Made by a program: the position numbers and the translations under genes
From: Flavobacteriaceae bacterium
GTDB taxonomy: Bacteria > Bacteroidota > Bacteroidia > Flavobacteriales > Flavobacteriaceae
DNA length: 6,587 bases
Assembly (NCBI GenBank): GCA_002705385.1
Contig: PAFO01000030.1
Coordinates: 10,590 to 17,176, forward strand
Direction: 5' to 3'
Shown here: positions 1 through 6,044 of the stretch, in pieces
How the letters are laid out: the number at the start of each line of letters is the position of its first letter
Numbering within the stretch: the first letter of the stretch is position 1
The notes under the pieces: model-generated
The model's database searches: none
Seen by the model: the letters and a program-made list of their open reading frames with translations, nothing else
What the model was told of the DNA's origin: nothing

Positions 1-821
1 TCCCAATATAGTTGTCGTGGTGAAATAGATCCATTTGCCAACCATGCTGAAAATTTGGAACTATAATCAACTCCAATTAGACCATTCCTTGTTTGCTTGT
101 AAAAAGACAGCTTCTTAGTCTCCCAAAAATAATGTTGAGTTCTAAGTTTAGCTTGAGAAGTTCCGCCACTAAATGGAAATGCAGAATTAGGATTGGACTT
201 TTTAATGTCTAAACCAAGATCAATAAGAGTTGGAATCGAAAAGCTTTGATCTAATAAATTTTCCTTACTTAGTGGGGAAATTTCTTCCGTCAATTGTCTA
301 ACAAAAGAATTTTTTTCACATTGTTTCCTAAATTGAGTAAAAACCTCAGGTAAATCGTTTAATTTAAAAGAAATGTCCTCTGGATGAAATAAAAACTGGT
401 CATAATTAGAGTGTAAATTGATTTCTGAATCTAAATTAGACCTAAGTTTATCTTCTACAAATCGTTCTTCTTGAGTCCATTCTTTTTGAAAATAAATCTC
501 TTTAATATTTAGGGTTTTTACCCAATTTACAATCCCAGTTGATGGTTCTATATTATCAACAATGAGGCTAATATTTAAATCGTTAAGGGTTTTCTTTAGA
601 TCAGATAGGGTTTCAATTAAAAATTTGGCTCTATAAGCATCTGTTTTTTTGAATCCCCATTTAGTTGTTTTATATTGTTGAGGGTCAAAACTATAATATG
701 CTATAACCTTTAATCCTGATTTGGCGGCTAAAGCAAATGATTTCTGGTCGTGTGCTCGTAAGTCATAACGGAGCCATACCATAGCAGTTGGTTTTTTATC
801 AGATTTTGAATCAACCTTCAT
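1..821 (-). CDS. DASH-type cryptochrome/photolyase, partial (C-terminus off the left edge)
   Basis: This is the first 273 codons of a cryptochrome/photolyase family flavoprotein, probably of the DASH subfamily. DASH proteins bind FAD and a folate antenna and repair UV dimers mainly in single-stranded or looped DNA. Seen: an N-terminal Rossmann-type antenna domain opening with MVWLRYDLRAHD (residues 14-25); VFTQFRK (160-166), a DASH-like stretch between the domains; FSGGTSQAKLRTQHYFW (217-233); and YKQTRNGLIGVDYSSKFSAW (241-260), the start of the FAD-binding domain, followed by ISPRQLYW. The TRNGLIG-DYSSKF block is characteristic of DASH proteins. The usual Cys of the following GC(I/L)SPR motif is Ser (GSISPR). 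The Trp electron-transfer chain lies beyond the edge and cannot be judged. The ATG at 821-819 overlaps the TGA of the upstream small gene as ATGA, which fixes the start and suggests translational coupling. It is the last visible gene of the photolyase operon. Confidence 0.93.
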   Translation of the reverse strand, partial: MKVDSKSDKKPTAMVWLRYDLRAHDQKSFALAAKSGLKVIAYYSFDPQQYKTTKWGFKKTDAYRAKFLIETLSDLKKTLNDLNISLIVDNIEPSTGIVNWVKTLNIKEIYFQKEWTQEERFVEDKLRSNLDSEINLHSNYDQFLFHPEDISFKLNDLPEVFTQFRKQCEKNSFVRQLTEEISPLSKENLLDQSFSIPTLIDLGLDIKKSNPNSAFPFSGGTSQAKLRTQHYFWETKKLSFYKQTRNGLIGVDYSSKFSAWLANGSISPRQLYW

Positions 822-970
822 AATAATCTATTTTTTTCAACTCTACATTTTTTGCTACAATACTTTACTTGATTCCAATCACGCTTCCATTTTTTTCTCC
901 ATGAAAATGGCCGAGAACATGTAAAGCAAATTTTTTCAGGAAGATTTCTTTTCTCAACTCGCCTGGACAT
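818..970 (-). CDS. DUF2256 family small Cys4 (zinc-ribbon-like) protein
   Basis: A 50-residue basic protein. It carries a CxxC pair (C15, C18) and a CxxxC pair (C38, C42) around a Trp- and Lys-rich middle (FSWRKKWKRDWNQVKYC, residues 22-38). The NLPEKIC...RPFSWRKKW...WNQVKYCS..CR pattern is that of DUF2256. I recall this family of very small proteins of unknown function as being often encoded next to cryptochrome/photolyase genes. The four Cys probably bind one zinc; the Lys/Arg content would allow nucleic-acid contact (inference). The gene is wedged between the two photolyase-family genes: its ATG lies 17 bp inside the 3' end of the class I photolyase gene in another frame, and its TGA overlaps the cryptochrome ATG by 4 bp. 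No Shine-Dalgarno is visible, so it probably depends on translational coupling. Its size and double overlap make it easy to miss. Confidence 0.9.
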   Translation of the reverse strand: MSRRVEKRNLPEKICFTCSRPFSWRKKWKRDWNQVKYCSKKCRVEKNRLL

Positions 971-2261
971 TAAGAGCAGATTTATAAGTGGTCAAACAAC
1001 GCTCCCTGGCAAATTTATGTTCAACAATTGGCTGTGGGTATGATAATTCTTGATACTCAGGAACCCATTTTTTTATATAATTATGTTTTTTATCAAATTT
1101 TTTTATTTGTTCTGTTGGATTAAAAATTCTAAAATAAGGTGCTGCATCTACTCCGCAACCTGCTACCCACTGCCAGTTTCCAACATTGCTTGACATTTCA
1201 TAATCTAATAATTTTTCGGCAAAATAAGCTTCACCAAGCCTCCAATCAATAAGCAAGTGTTTACATAGAAAACTTCCAACTAACATGCGAACTCGATTAT
1301 GCATAAAACCAGTTTGATTAAGTTGTCTCATTCCTGCATCAACTAGTGGATAACCTGTTTTCCCATGACACCATTTTTCAAATTCTGTGGGATTATTTCG
1401 CCACTCAATACGATCATATTGAGGTTTAAAGCTACGCGTCATTGTGTGTGGAAAATGCCATAATATTTGCATAAAAAATTCCCTCCATATCAATTCTTTT
1501 AAAAAAGTAGGATTTTGAATTTGATATGATTTTTTAACCATTCCCCTAACACTCAATGTTCCGAATCGTAAATGAGTTCCAATTCTGGTTGTTTGATCTA
1601 GACTAGGAAAATTCCTAGTTTCCTCATAAGATGAAATAATATCGTCATTAAATTTATAAGTAGGTAAAACAATTCCTGAAGGGTCAAATCCTAAATTATT
1701 TATTTCGAGTTTAGGTTGAGTAATTTCTGCGAGTCGATTTAAAAGATTTTCTGAAGGATAATTAGGTATAGAGGCTTCAGAAAAATTACTTAACCATTTC
1801 TTTGAATAGGGTGTGTATACTCTATAAGGTGTACCATCATCTTTTACGATCTCATCTTTTTCAAAAATTACTTGATCTTTATATGTCTCAAAGGAAATGT
1901 CATGTTCCGCAAGAAATAATTTAATAGATTCATCTCGTTCAGTTGCATAGGGTTCATAATCCTCATTACAAATAACTCTTTTTACTGCCCATTTCTTAAT
2001 TAATTTTTTTAGAATAGCTTTAGGGTCACCATGATACATTCCAAGGCTAGATCTTTTGCTCTTCAAAGCATTATGAATAGTTCCCAAAGATTGTATTATA
2101 AACTCTAAACGTGCATCACTCTTTGGAAGTTTATTTAAAATATTTTCATCAAAAATGAAAATAGGAATTACTTTTTCATTGTAAGACAGAGCCTTAAAAA
2201 AACCATTATTATCAAAAATTCTTAAATCTCTCCTAAACCAAAAAATGGTATATTTTTCCAT
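954..2261 (-). CDS. phr: Deoxyribodipyrimidine photolyase, class I CPD type
   Basis: A 435-residue blue-light-driven repair flavoprotein that splits cyclobutane pyrimidine dimers in DNA using reduced FAD. It has an N-terminal antenna domain beginning YTIFWFRRDLRIFDN (residues 4-18), a linker with YRVYTPYSKKW (146-156), and a helical FAD domain. Family motifs include HLRFGTLSVR (230-239), ELIWREFF (256-263), GKTGYPLVDAGMRQL (300-314), MHNRVRM (320-326), LLIDWRLGE (336-344) and NWQWVAGCGVDAAPYFRIFN (362-381). By alignment to E. coli PhrB from memory, the electron-transfer Trp triad (306, 359, 382) is kept as W287, W340 and W363, each offset by 19, so the enzyme is probably active. The frame is open further upstream to an ATG at 2321, but those 20 residues do not resemble the family and would overlap the SDR gene. 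The ATG at 2261 places YTIFWFRRDLR at the true N-terminus and leaves a 2-bp gap after the SDR stop. The antenna chromophore type cannot be read. Confidence 0.95.
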   Translation of the reverse strand: MEKYTIFWFRRDLRIFDNNGFFKALSYNEKVIPIFIFDENILNKLPKSDARLEFIIQSLGTIHNALKSKRSSLGMYHGDPKAILKKLIKKWAVKRVICNEDYEPYATERDESIKLFLAEHDISFETYKDQVIFEKDEIVKDDGTPYRVYTPYSKKWLSNFSEASIPNYPSENLLNRLAEITQPKLEINNLGFDPSGIVLPTYKFNDDIISSYEETRNFPSLDQTTRIGTHLRFGTLSVRGMVKKSYQIQNPTFLKELIWREFFMQILWHFPHTMTRSFKPQYDRIEWRNNPTEFEKWCHGKTGYPLVDAGMRQLNQTGFMHNRVRMLVGSFLCKHLLIDWRLGEAYFAEKLLDYEMSSNVGNWQWVAGCGVDAAPYFRIFNPTEQIKKFDKKHNYIKKWVPEYQELSYPQPIVEHKFARERCLTTYKSALNVQAS

Positions 2262-2263
2262 AT

Positions 2264-2965
2264 TTAGGTCTTCAGATTTCCTATACCTCCGTCTAATTGT
2301 AATACTCTCCCAGTCATCCAACTGCTTTCATCACCAAGAAGAAAAGCAGTTGCTTTAGCAATTTCCAAAGCGTTCCCAATCCTTCCAAGAGGGTGCCGCT
2401 CATTAGCTTTATCAATTTTCGCCTCATTATTCAAAAATTTTGAGGATAAGGGAGTATTCACTAAAGATGGAGCTATTGCATTAACTCTGATTTTTGGTGC
2501 AAATTCGGCTGCTAAAGATCTTGTTAGTCCTTCGATTGCTCCCTTAGAAGATGCTACTGAACTGTGAAAAGGCATACCTGTTTGAACAGCAACAGTGCTG
2601 TAGAAAACCACGGCAGCATCTCCACTTGCACTTAAATGTCCTAAAACTGATTTGAGTGAACGAACTGCTCCAAGTACATTGATTTCAAAATCTGTTTGAA
2701 AAGCATCTAATTTTAGACCCTTAAATGGCCTTAAGTTAATGCTTCCAGGGCAGTATACGAAGCCATCTAAATGATCTGGTAGTTCACTTGTATCTAATTC
2801 TTCCTGTGTAGCATCAAAATTTATATGTCTAATATTAAGATGCTGTACCTTTTCATTTGATCTACTTGCAACATAAATATTATTTTTAGGTGACAAAATT
2901 TCAGCTAAAGCAAGTCCAATTCCTGAACTTCCACCAATTATCAATATATTTTTATTTTCTATCAT
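2264..2965 (-). CDS. SDR-fold protein lacking the catalytic tyrosine
   Basis: A 233-residue short-chain dehydrogenase/reductase fold protein. Seen: the nucleotide-binding glycine motif GGSSGIG (residues 11-17), an acidic residue in NFDAT (D51), the structural Asn in EINVLGA (N96), Lys141 of the active-site helix, and a classical C-terminal half (IRVNAIAPSLVNTPL, then HPLGRIGNALEIAKATAFLL and LQLDGG). The catalytic region is unusual: where SDRs have Tyr four residues before Lys, this protein has Val137 (HSSVASSK, codon GTA). The position matching the catalytic Ser is Thr124, next to Ser123. It probably binds NAD(P), but standard Ser-Tyr-Lys chemistry is doubtful, so it may be a nucleotide-dependent sensor or scaffold, or use other chemistry (inference). 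Its start overlaps the SRPBCC stop by 4 bp and it ends 2 bp before phr, tying it to the photolyase operon. I recall similar SDR-like proteins near photolyase genes elsewhere. Confidence 0.9.
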   Translation of the reverse strand: MIENKNILIIGGSSGIGLALAEILSPKNNIYVASRSNEKVQHLNIRHINFDATQEELDTSELPDHLDGFVYCPGSINLRPFKGLKLDAFQTDFEINVLGAVRSLKSVLGHLSASGDAAVVFYSTVAVQTGMPFHSSVASSKGAIEGLTRSLAAEFAPKIRVNAIAPSLVNTPLSSKFLNNEAKIDKANERHPLGRIGNALEIAKATAFLLGDESSWMTGRVLQLDGGIGNLKT

Positions 2966-3429
2966 ACCTTGTATTTTCCAAAAAGTTCAATTAAAGCTGT
3001 TTTTCTATATTCAAAAATTTCATTCAGTTTTGGCCTTACTAAAAAAGGATGAATAAGTCGACCCAAAAAACCAAAAGGGATTTTATAGTCAACTATATCT
3101 ATCATCTCAACACCATTTTTAATAGATTTTAAAAAATGTTTGTGATGCCATAAAGAATAAGGTCCAAAACGCTGTTCATCAACAAAATATTCGCCCTCTT
3201 TGACATGAGTTATTTCTGTAACCCATTTAAGAGGAATATTAAATATGGGAGTAACAATGTATTGAATGATTTGTCCTGCATACATATTCGGTACATCTCC
3301 ACTAAGAATTTTAAACCCCATATAATCTGGTGTGATCGTTTTTAAATTTTTTGGATCAGAAAGAAAGTCCCAGGCTTTTTCCTTTGTAATAGGTAAATGC
3401 TGGACTTTTTCTAATCTATAAATCTTCAT
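2962..3429 (-). CDS. SRPBCC (START/Bet v1-like) ligand-binding fold protein
   Basis: A 155-residue soluble protein with no signal peptide or membrane helix. It looks like a helix-grip SRPBCC protein of the COG4276 type. The opening strand MKIYRLEKVQHLPI is followed by the helix KEKAWDFLSDPKNLKTITPDY (residues 16-36), where the 'AWDFLSDPxNL' pattern is typical. Then come strands with IPLKWVTEITHV (65-76), YFVDEQRFGPYSLWHHKH (81-98) and MIDIVDYKIPFG (109-120), and a long closing helix (about 127-151). Members of this fold bind hydrophobic ligands in a central cavity; the ligand here is unknown. Some members carry an old label of cell-division inhibitor, which nothing here supports. It is the first gene of the five-gene operon, with a -7 box and an inverted repeat just upstream, and its stop overlaps the SDR start as ATGA. 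The start at 3429 fits the family N-terminus. Confidence 0.85.
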   Translation of the reverse strand: MKIYRLEKVQHLPITKEKAWDFLSDPKNLKTITPDYMGFKILSGDVPNMYAGQIIQYIVTPIFNIPLKWVTEITHVKEGEYFVDEQRFGPYSLWHHKHFLKSIKNGVEMIDIVDYKIPFGFLGRLIHPFLVRPKLNEIFEYRKTALIELFGKYKV

Positions 3430-3442
3430 GAATTTTTTTTTG

Positions 3443-3450
3443 CAAACATA
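3443..3450 (-). promoter_or_regulatory. Putative Bacteroidota -7 promoter element of the photolyase operon
   Basis: On the minus strand these eight bases read TATGTTTG, an exact match to TAnnTTTG, the -7 element of the primary sigma factor in Bacteroidota. It lies 13 bases upstream of the SRPBCC start codon, which would give a leader of only about 8-10 bases. No TTG -33 element is found 17-23 bases further upstream; that region is a run of A and T. The promoter may therefore be weak or need an activator. Confidence 0.5.
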
Positions 3451-3454
3451 TAAA

Positions 3455-3486
3455 ATGTTTAATGAATATTAAAAATTATTAAACAT
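3455..3486. repeat. 9-bp inverted repeat in the operon promoter region (possible operator)
   Basis: ATGTTTAAT at 3455-3463 and its exact reverse complement ATTAAACAT at 3478-3486 are separated by 14 bases. Read from the operon, the dyad starts four bases upstream of the -7 box and spans the place where a -33 element should be. A further AAACAT at 3444-3449, inside the -7 box, makes a second inverted pair with the near arm (5-base spacer). The arrangement fits an operator for a dimeric regulator, but the sequence is AT-rich and chance is possible. There is no T-run or GC-rich stem to suggest a terminator. Confidence 0.4.
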
Positions 3487-3551
3487 GAGTTTTTATGTAA
3501 TTAAAATAATATTCAACAATCTTAAGATTCTTCTTTTGGGAGATAATAAGG

Positions 3552-3559
3552 TATATTTG
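3552..3559 (+). promoter_or_regulatory. Putative -7 promoter element of the DUF2911 gene
   Basis: TATATTTG is an exact TAnnTTTG match, 15 bases before the ATG at 3575. A TTTTG at 3534-3538 could act as a -33 element, but the spacing of 13 bases is shorter than the usual 17-23. The stretch between the box and the ATG is A-rich, as is common ahead of flavobacterial start codons. The box lies inside the upstream open extension of the frame, which supports starting the protein at 3575 and not at the earlier ATG at 3485. Confidence 0.5.
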
Positions 3560-3574
3560 AAAAAACTTAAAAAA

Positions 3575-4411
3575 ATGAAAAAAATAATCCTTATAATTTG
3601 TATTTATAGCGCCTTTAGTTATGGACAAATTAAAACACCACAACCAAGTCCTTTAAGTATTGTTGAGCAAGTAGTTGGATTAACAAATGTTACAATAAAA
3701 TATTCAAGACCTGCAATGCGAAACCGAAACATTATGGGAGATCTAGTTCCTTATGGAGAAATTTGGAGAGCTGGTGCAAACGCAAATACAACTATTGAAT
3801 TTAGTGATGATGTTGTCGTTGGTGGACATAGTTTAGTCGCTGGTAAATATGCTATTTTTATTCGTCCTGGTGTTTCTATGTGGGAAGTTTTCTTCTATAC
3901 AAAAACAGACAATGGTGGTTTACCAGAAAAATGGGAATCTGATGCAGTAGCAGCAGTTGCTGAGTCATCAGTTACAAATTTATCAAACAAAGTAGAGAGC
4001 TTTACAATATCAATCGATGATTTGAATCAAAATGGTGCAATCCTAAATTTTAAATGGGAAAATACTCAAGCTGGATTAGAGCTTGAAGTTCCAACTGAAG
4101 CAAAGACAATGGCGTCTATAAAAAAAACAATGGAAGGAGAGCCAAAATCCCGAGATTATTATAGCGCAGCTGTCTACTTTAGGGAAACTGGTCGCGATTT
4201 AAATAAAGCTAAAAAGTGGATAGCAAAAGCAATAAAAATGGATGATGATAAATATTGGATGTATCGTCAACAAGCACTTATTTTAATTGAGTTAAATGAA
4301 ACAGAAGCTGCAATAGTTGCTTCTCAAACATCACTTAAACTGGCAACTAAAGCTGGAAATCAGGATTATGTAAGAATGAATAAAAAAGCTATAGATGAAT
4401 GGTCTAATTGA
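3575..4411 (+). CDS. Exported DUF2911 protein with C-terminal TPR-like helices
   Basis: A 278-residue protein with a short signal peptide (MKKIILIICIYSAFSYG, residues 1-17), then the family start QIKTPQPSP. The DUF2911 domain (about 20-165) is recognised by KYSRPAMRNRNIMGDLVPYG (42-61), IWRAGANANTTIEFS (63-77), GKYAIFIRPG (90-99), WEVFFYT (103-109) and the closing GAILNFKWENT (154-164). Residues 190-278 are helical, with a tetratricopeptide-like pattern: DLNKAKKWIAKAIKMD, then QALILIELNETEAAIVASQ. The family is widespread in Bacteroidota, is exported, and has no established biochemical function. The open frame extends upstream to an ATG at 3485, but that extension does not look like a family N-terminus and contains the likely promoter box, so 3575 is preferred. 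It is transcribed away from the photolyase operon, with a 145-bp gap between the two starts. Confidence 0.92.
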   Translation: MKKIILIICIYSAFSYGQIKTPQPSPLSIVEQVVGLTNVTIKYSRPAMRNRNIMGDLVPYGEIWRAGANANTTIEFSDDVVVGGHSLVAGKYAIFIRPGVSMWEVFFYTKTDNGGLPEKWESDAVAAVAESSVTNLSNKVESFTISIDDLNQNGAILNFKWENTQAGLELEVPTEAKTMASIKKTMEGEPKSRDYYSAAVYFRETGRDLNKAKKWIAKAIKMDDDKYWMYRQQALILIELNETEAAIVASQTSLKLATKAGNQDYVRMNKKAIDEWSN

Positions 4412-4451
4412 TTTGATGAGTATATTTTAAATATAAAATTAAAAATACGCA

Positions 4452-5192
4452 TTGCCAGAACCTTCTCTTATAAATTACATAATAGCTGCAATATGTGCTT
4501 TTTTACTTGGAATTTCTAAATCAGGTATAAAAGGAATTGCTTCACTTATAGTCACAGGATTAGCTCTTGTTTATGGAGCAAAAAACTCAACTGGTATTAT
4601 GATGCCATTATTATTAGTGGGCGATGTCTTTGCAATAACTTACTATAAACGTCACGTTCAAAAAGAATATATTATTAAACTTTTACCATGGATGGTTCTT
4701 GGAGTTCTTTTAGGTGTTATTGGAGGGAATTATATCTCAGAAAGTATTTTTAAAAATGGAATGGCTTTAATAATTCTCTTTAGTGTCGGGCTTATGTACT
4801 ATTGGGAAAATAAAAAAGATAAAACAGTTCCTTCACATTGGAGCTTTGCAAGTTCAATGGGACTTTTAGCAGGATTCACTACAATGATTGGAAATCTCGC
4901 AGGTGCATTTTCAAACATATATTTCCTTGCAATGCGAATTCCAAAAAATAATTTTATAGGAACTGCAGCGTGGTTATTTTTTTTTATTAACTCTTTTAAA
5001 GTTCCTTTTCATATTTGGAGTTGGAAAACAATTAATTCTGAATCCATACTTATCAGTCTTAAATTAATTCCTTTTGTTATTATGGGACTGATTGCAGGTG
5101 TTTTCTTAGTTAAAAAAATTGAGGATGAGATTTATAGGAAACTTATACTCTTATTCACTGCTATCGGTGGAGTTGCTATACTTTTTAACTAA
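4452..5192 (+). CDS. TauE/SafE family integral membrane transporter (TTG start)
   Basis: A 246-residue, highly hydrophobic protein with about eight predicted membrane helices (near residues 6-20, 28-43, 46-64, 76-92, 102-118, 132-160, 168-190 and 200-246, the longer stretches holding more than one segment). GISKSGIKGIASLIV (20-34) matches the N-terminal repeat signature of the TauE/SafE family, and GLLAGFTTMIGNLAGAFSNI (137-156) is the matching second-half repeat. Members export sulfite, sulfoacetate or other small organic anions; the substrate here cannot be inferred. An in-frame stop at 4440-4442 and the lack of any ATG before the first helix leave TTG at 4452 as the only reasonable start. 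It lies 40 bases after the DUF2911 stop on the same strand and may be read from the same promoter. Its stop overlaps the convergent cutC stop by 4 bp. Confidence 0.9.
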   Translation: MPEPSLINYIIAAICAFLLGISKSGIKGIASLIVTGLALVYGAKNSTGIMMPLLLVGDVFAITYYKRHVQKEYIIKLLPWMVLGVLLGVIGGNYISESIFKNGMALIILFSVGLMYYWENKKDKTVPSHWSFASSMGLLAGFTTMIGNLAGAFSNIYFLAMRIPKNNFIGTAAWLFFFINSFKVPFHIWSWKTINSESILISLKLIPFVIMGLIAGVFLVKKIEDEIYRKLILLFTAIGGVAILFN

Positions 5193-5911
5193 GACTTTAC
5201 AAGATTTATTACATCTTGAATTTTAGAAATATTGCATTCACTTAATTCCTGTTTTAAAAAAGAAATTTCTGAATTTACTCCAAAAGGCAAAGAAATAGAG
5301 GGTATTTTTTTTGATGCTGAAAGATGTAAAGACCCAAATCCTTCAGATTTAAAAAGTTTACAATTTTCTTTATTAACCCCGCTGCCAGGCATAATATGAA
5401 TTTGATTTCCAAAATTTTGATTCCATAATTTTAATTCATTTATTCCATCAACTGCTTTTTCTTTTTGTCCTGAGGATAAAATACAATCAACATTTAGTTG
5501 AATTAGCTCCTTAATAGATGAAAATGGATCAATTACTACATCAATAGCCCTATGGAATGTAAAATACATTGAACCTGCAAATATTTTCCACCTTTTTAAT
5601 AAAGAAAGATCGAGTTTAAAATCAGTTGTTAGTGCACCAATTACAATTCCTCTACACCCGACTTCTCTCGCAAATAGAATATCCTGTTCAATAATTTCAA
5701 CTTCCTCTTTAGAATAGGAAAAATGTCCGGCGCGAGGTCGAATCAAACAATGAATATCTAAAAGCCCTAATTTTACCGACTGCTCAACAAGACCTTTTGA
5801 AGGTGTAAGACCTCCAAGTTCTAATCCAGAACATAACTCAATTCTATCAGCACCAGCCTTAGCTGCATTTTTAATTCCCTGTAAAGAGGTGCAACAGATT
5901 TCAACTATCAT
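5189..5911 (-). CDS. cutC: CutC family protein (TIM-barrel, copper homeostasis annotation)
   Basis: A 240-residue cytosolic (beta/alpha)8-barrel protein, near the usual length of about 240-250. Diagnostic blocks are MIVEICCTS (1-9), AGADRIELCSGLELGGLTPS (19-38), CLIRPRAGHFSYS (55-67), EVGCRGIVIGALT (83-95), TFHRAIDV (118-125), DCILSSGQ (142-149), IHIMPGSGVNKEN (171-183) and LHLSAS (195-200). E. coli CutC was first linked to copper tolerance, but a direct copper role is disputed and the enzymatic activity is unknown, so the name is a family label. Conserved positions differ slightly: HRAID where HRAFD is usual, and HLSAS where H-S-S-A is usual. It converges on the TauE-family gene with a 4-bp tail-to-tail overlap and diverges from the asparaginase gene. 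No good -7 box was found upstream of its ATG. Confidence 0.95.
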   Translation of the reverse strand: MIVEICCTSLQGIKNAAKAGADRIELCSGLELGGLTPSKGLVEQSVKLGLLDIHCLIRPRAGHFSYSKEEVEIIEQDILFAREVGCRGIVIGALTTDFKLDLSLLKRWKIFAGSMYFTFHRAIDVVIDPFSSIKELIQLNVDCILSSGQKEKAVDGINELKLWNQNFGNQIHIMPGSGVNKENCKLFKSEGFGSLHLSASKKIPSISLPFGVNSEISFLKQELSECNISKIQDVINLVKS

Positions 5912-6044
5912 AAAAAAGTGTTTTATTTATGTAAAACTAAAAAAAGTATCACATTTTAATATTTAATGATTAAAGTATTAGTGACTTATACATTTAAGGT
6001 TCACAATTTTTTATATAAAAAAAATGTTTCTATTTTCGAAGAAT
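5912..6044. other. Divergent intergenic region between cutC and the asparaginase gene
   Basis: About 130 bases of very AT-rich DNA should hold both promoters. No exact TAnnTTTG box was found on either strand; the nearest are TACATTTA at 5989-5996 (plus) and TAGTTTTA at 5931-5940 (minus), each with a mismatch. A small palindrome, TTTAAT-G-ATTAAA, lies at 5962-5974. There is no convincing terminator or RNA structure. Confidence 0.4.

Noticed and set aside
4421..4435. AT palindrome between the DUF2911 and TauE-family genes as a terminator or promoter
   Set aside because: TATATTT-T-AAATATA has a one-base centre and no G or C, so it cannot form a stable terminator hairpin. TATATTTT at 4421-4428 misses the final G of the -7 consensus and has no -33 partner.
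5962..5974. Small palindrome TTTAAT-G-ATTAAA as an operator
   Set aside because: It is only six bases per arm, made entirely of A and T, in a region where such palindromes arise easily. It shares TTTAAT with the photolyase-operon repeat, but that is too little to claim a common regulator.
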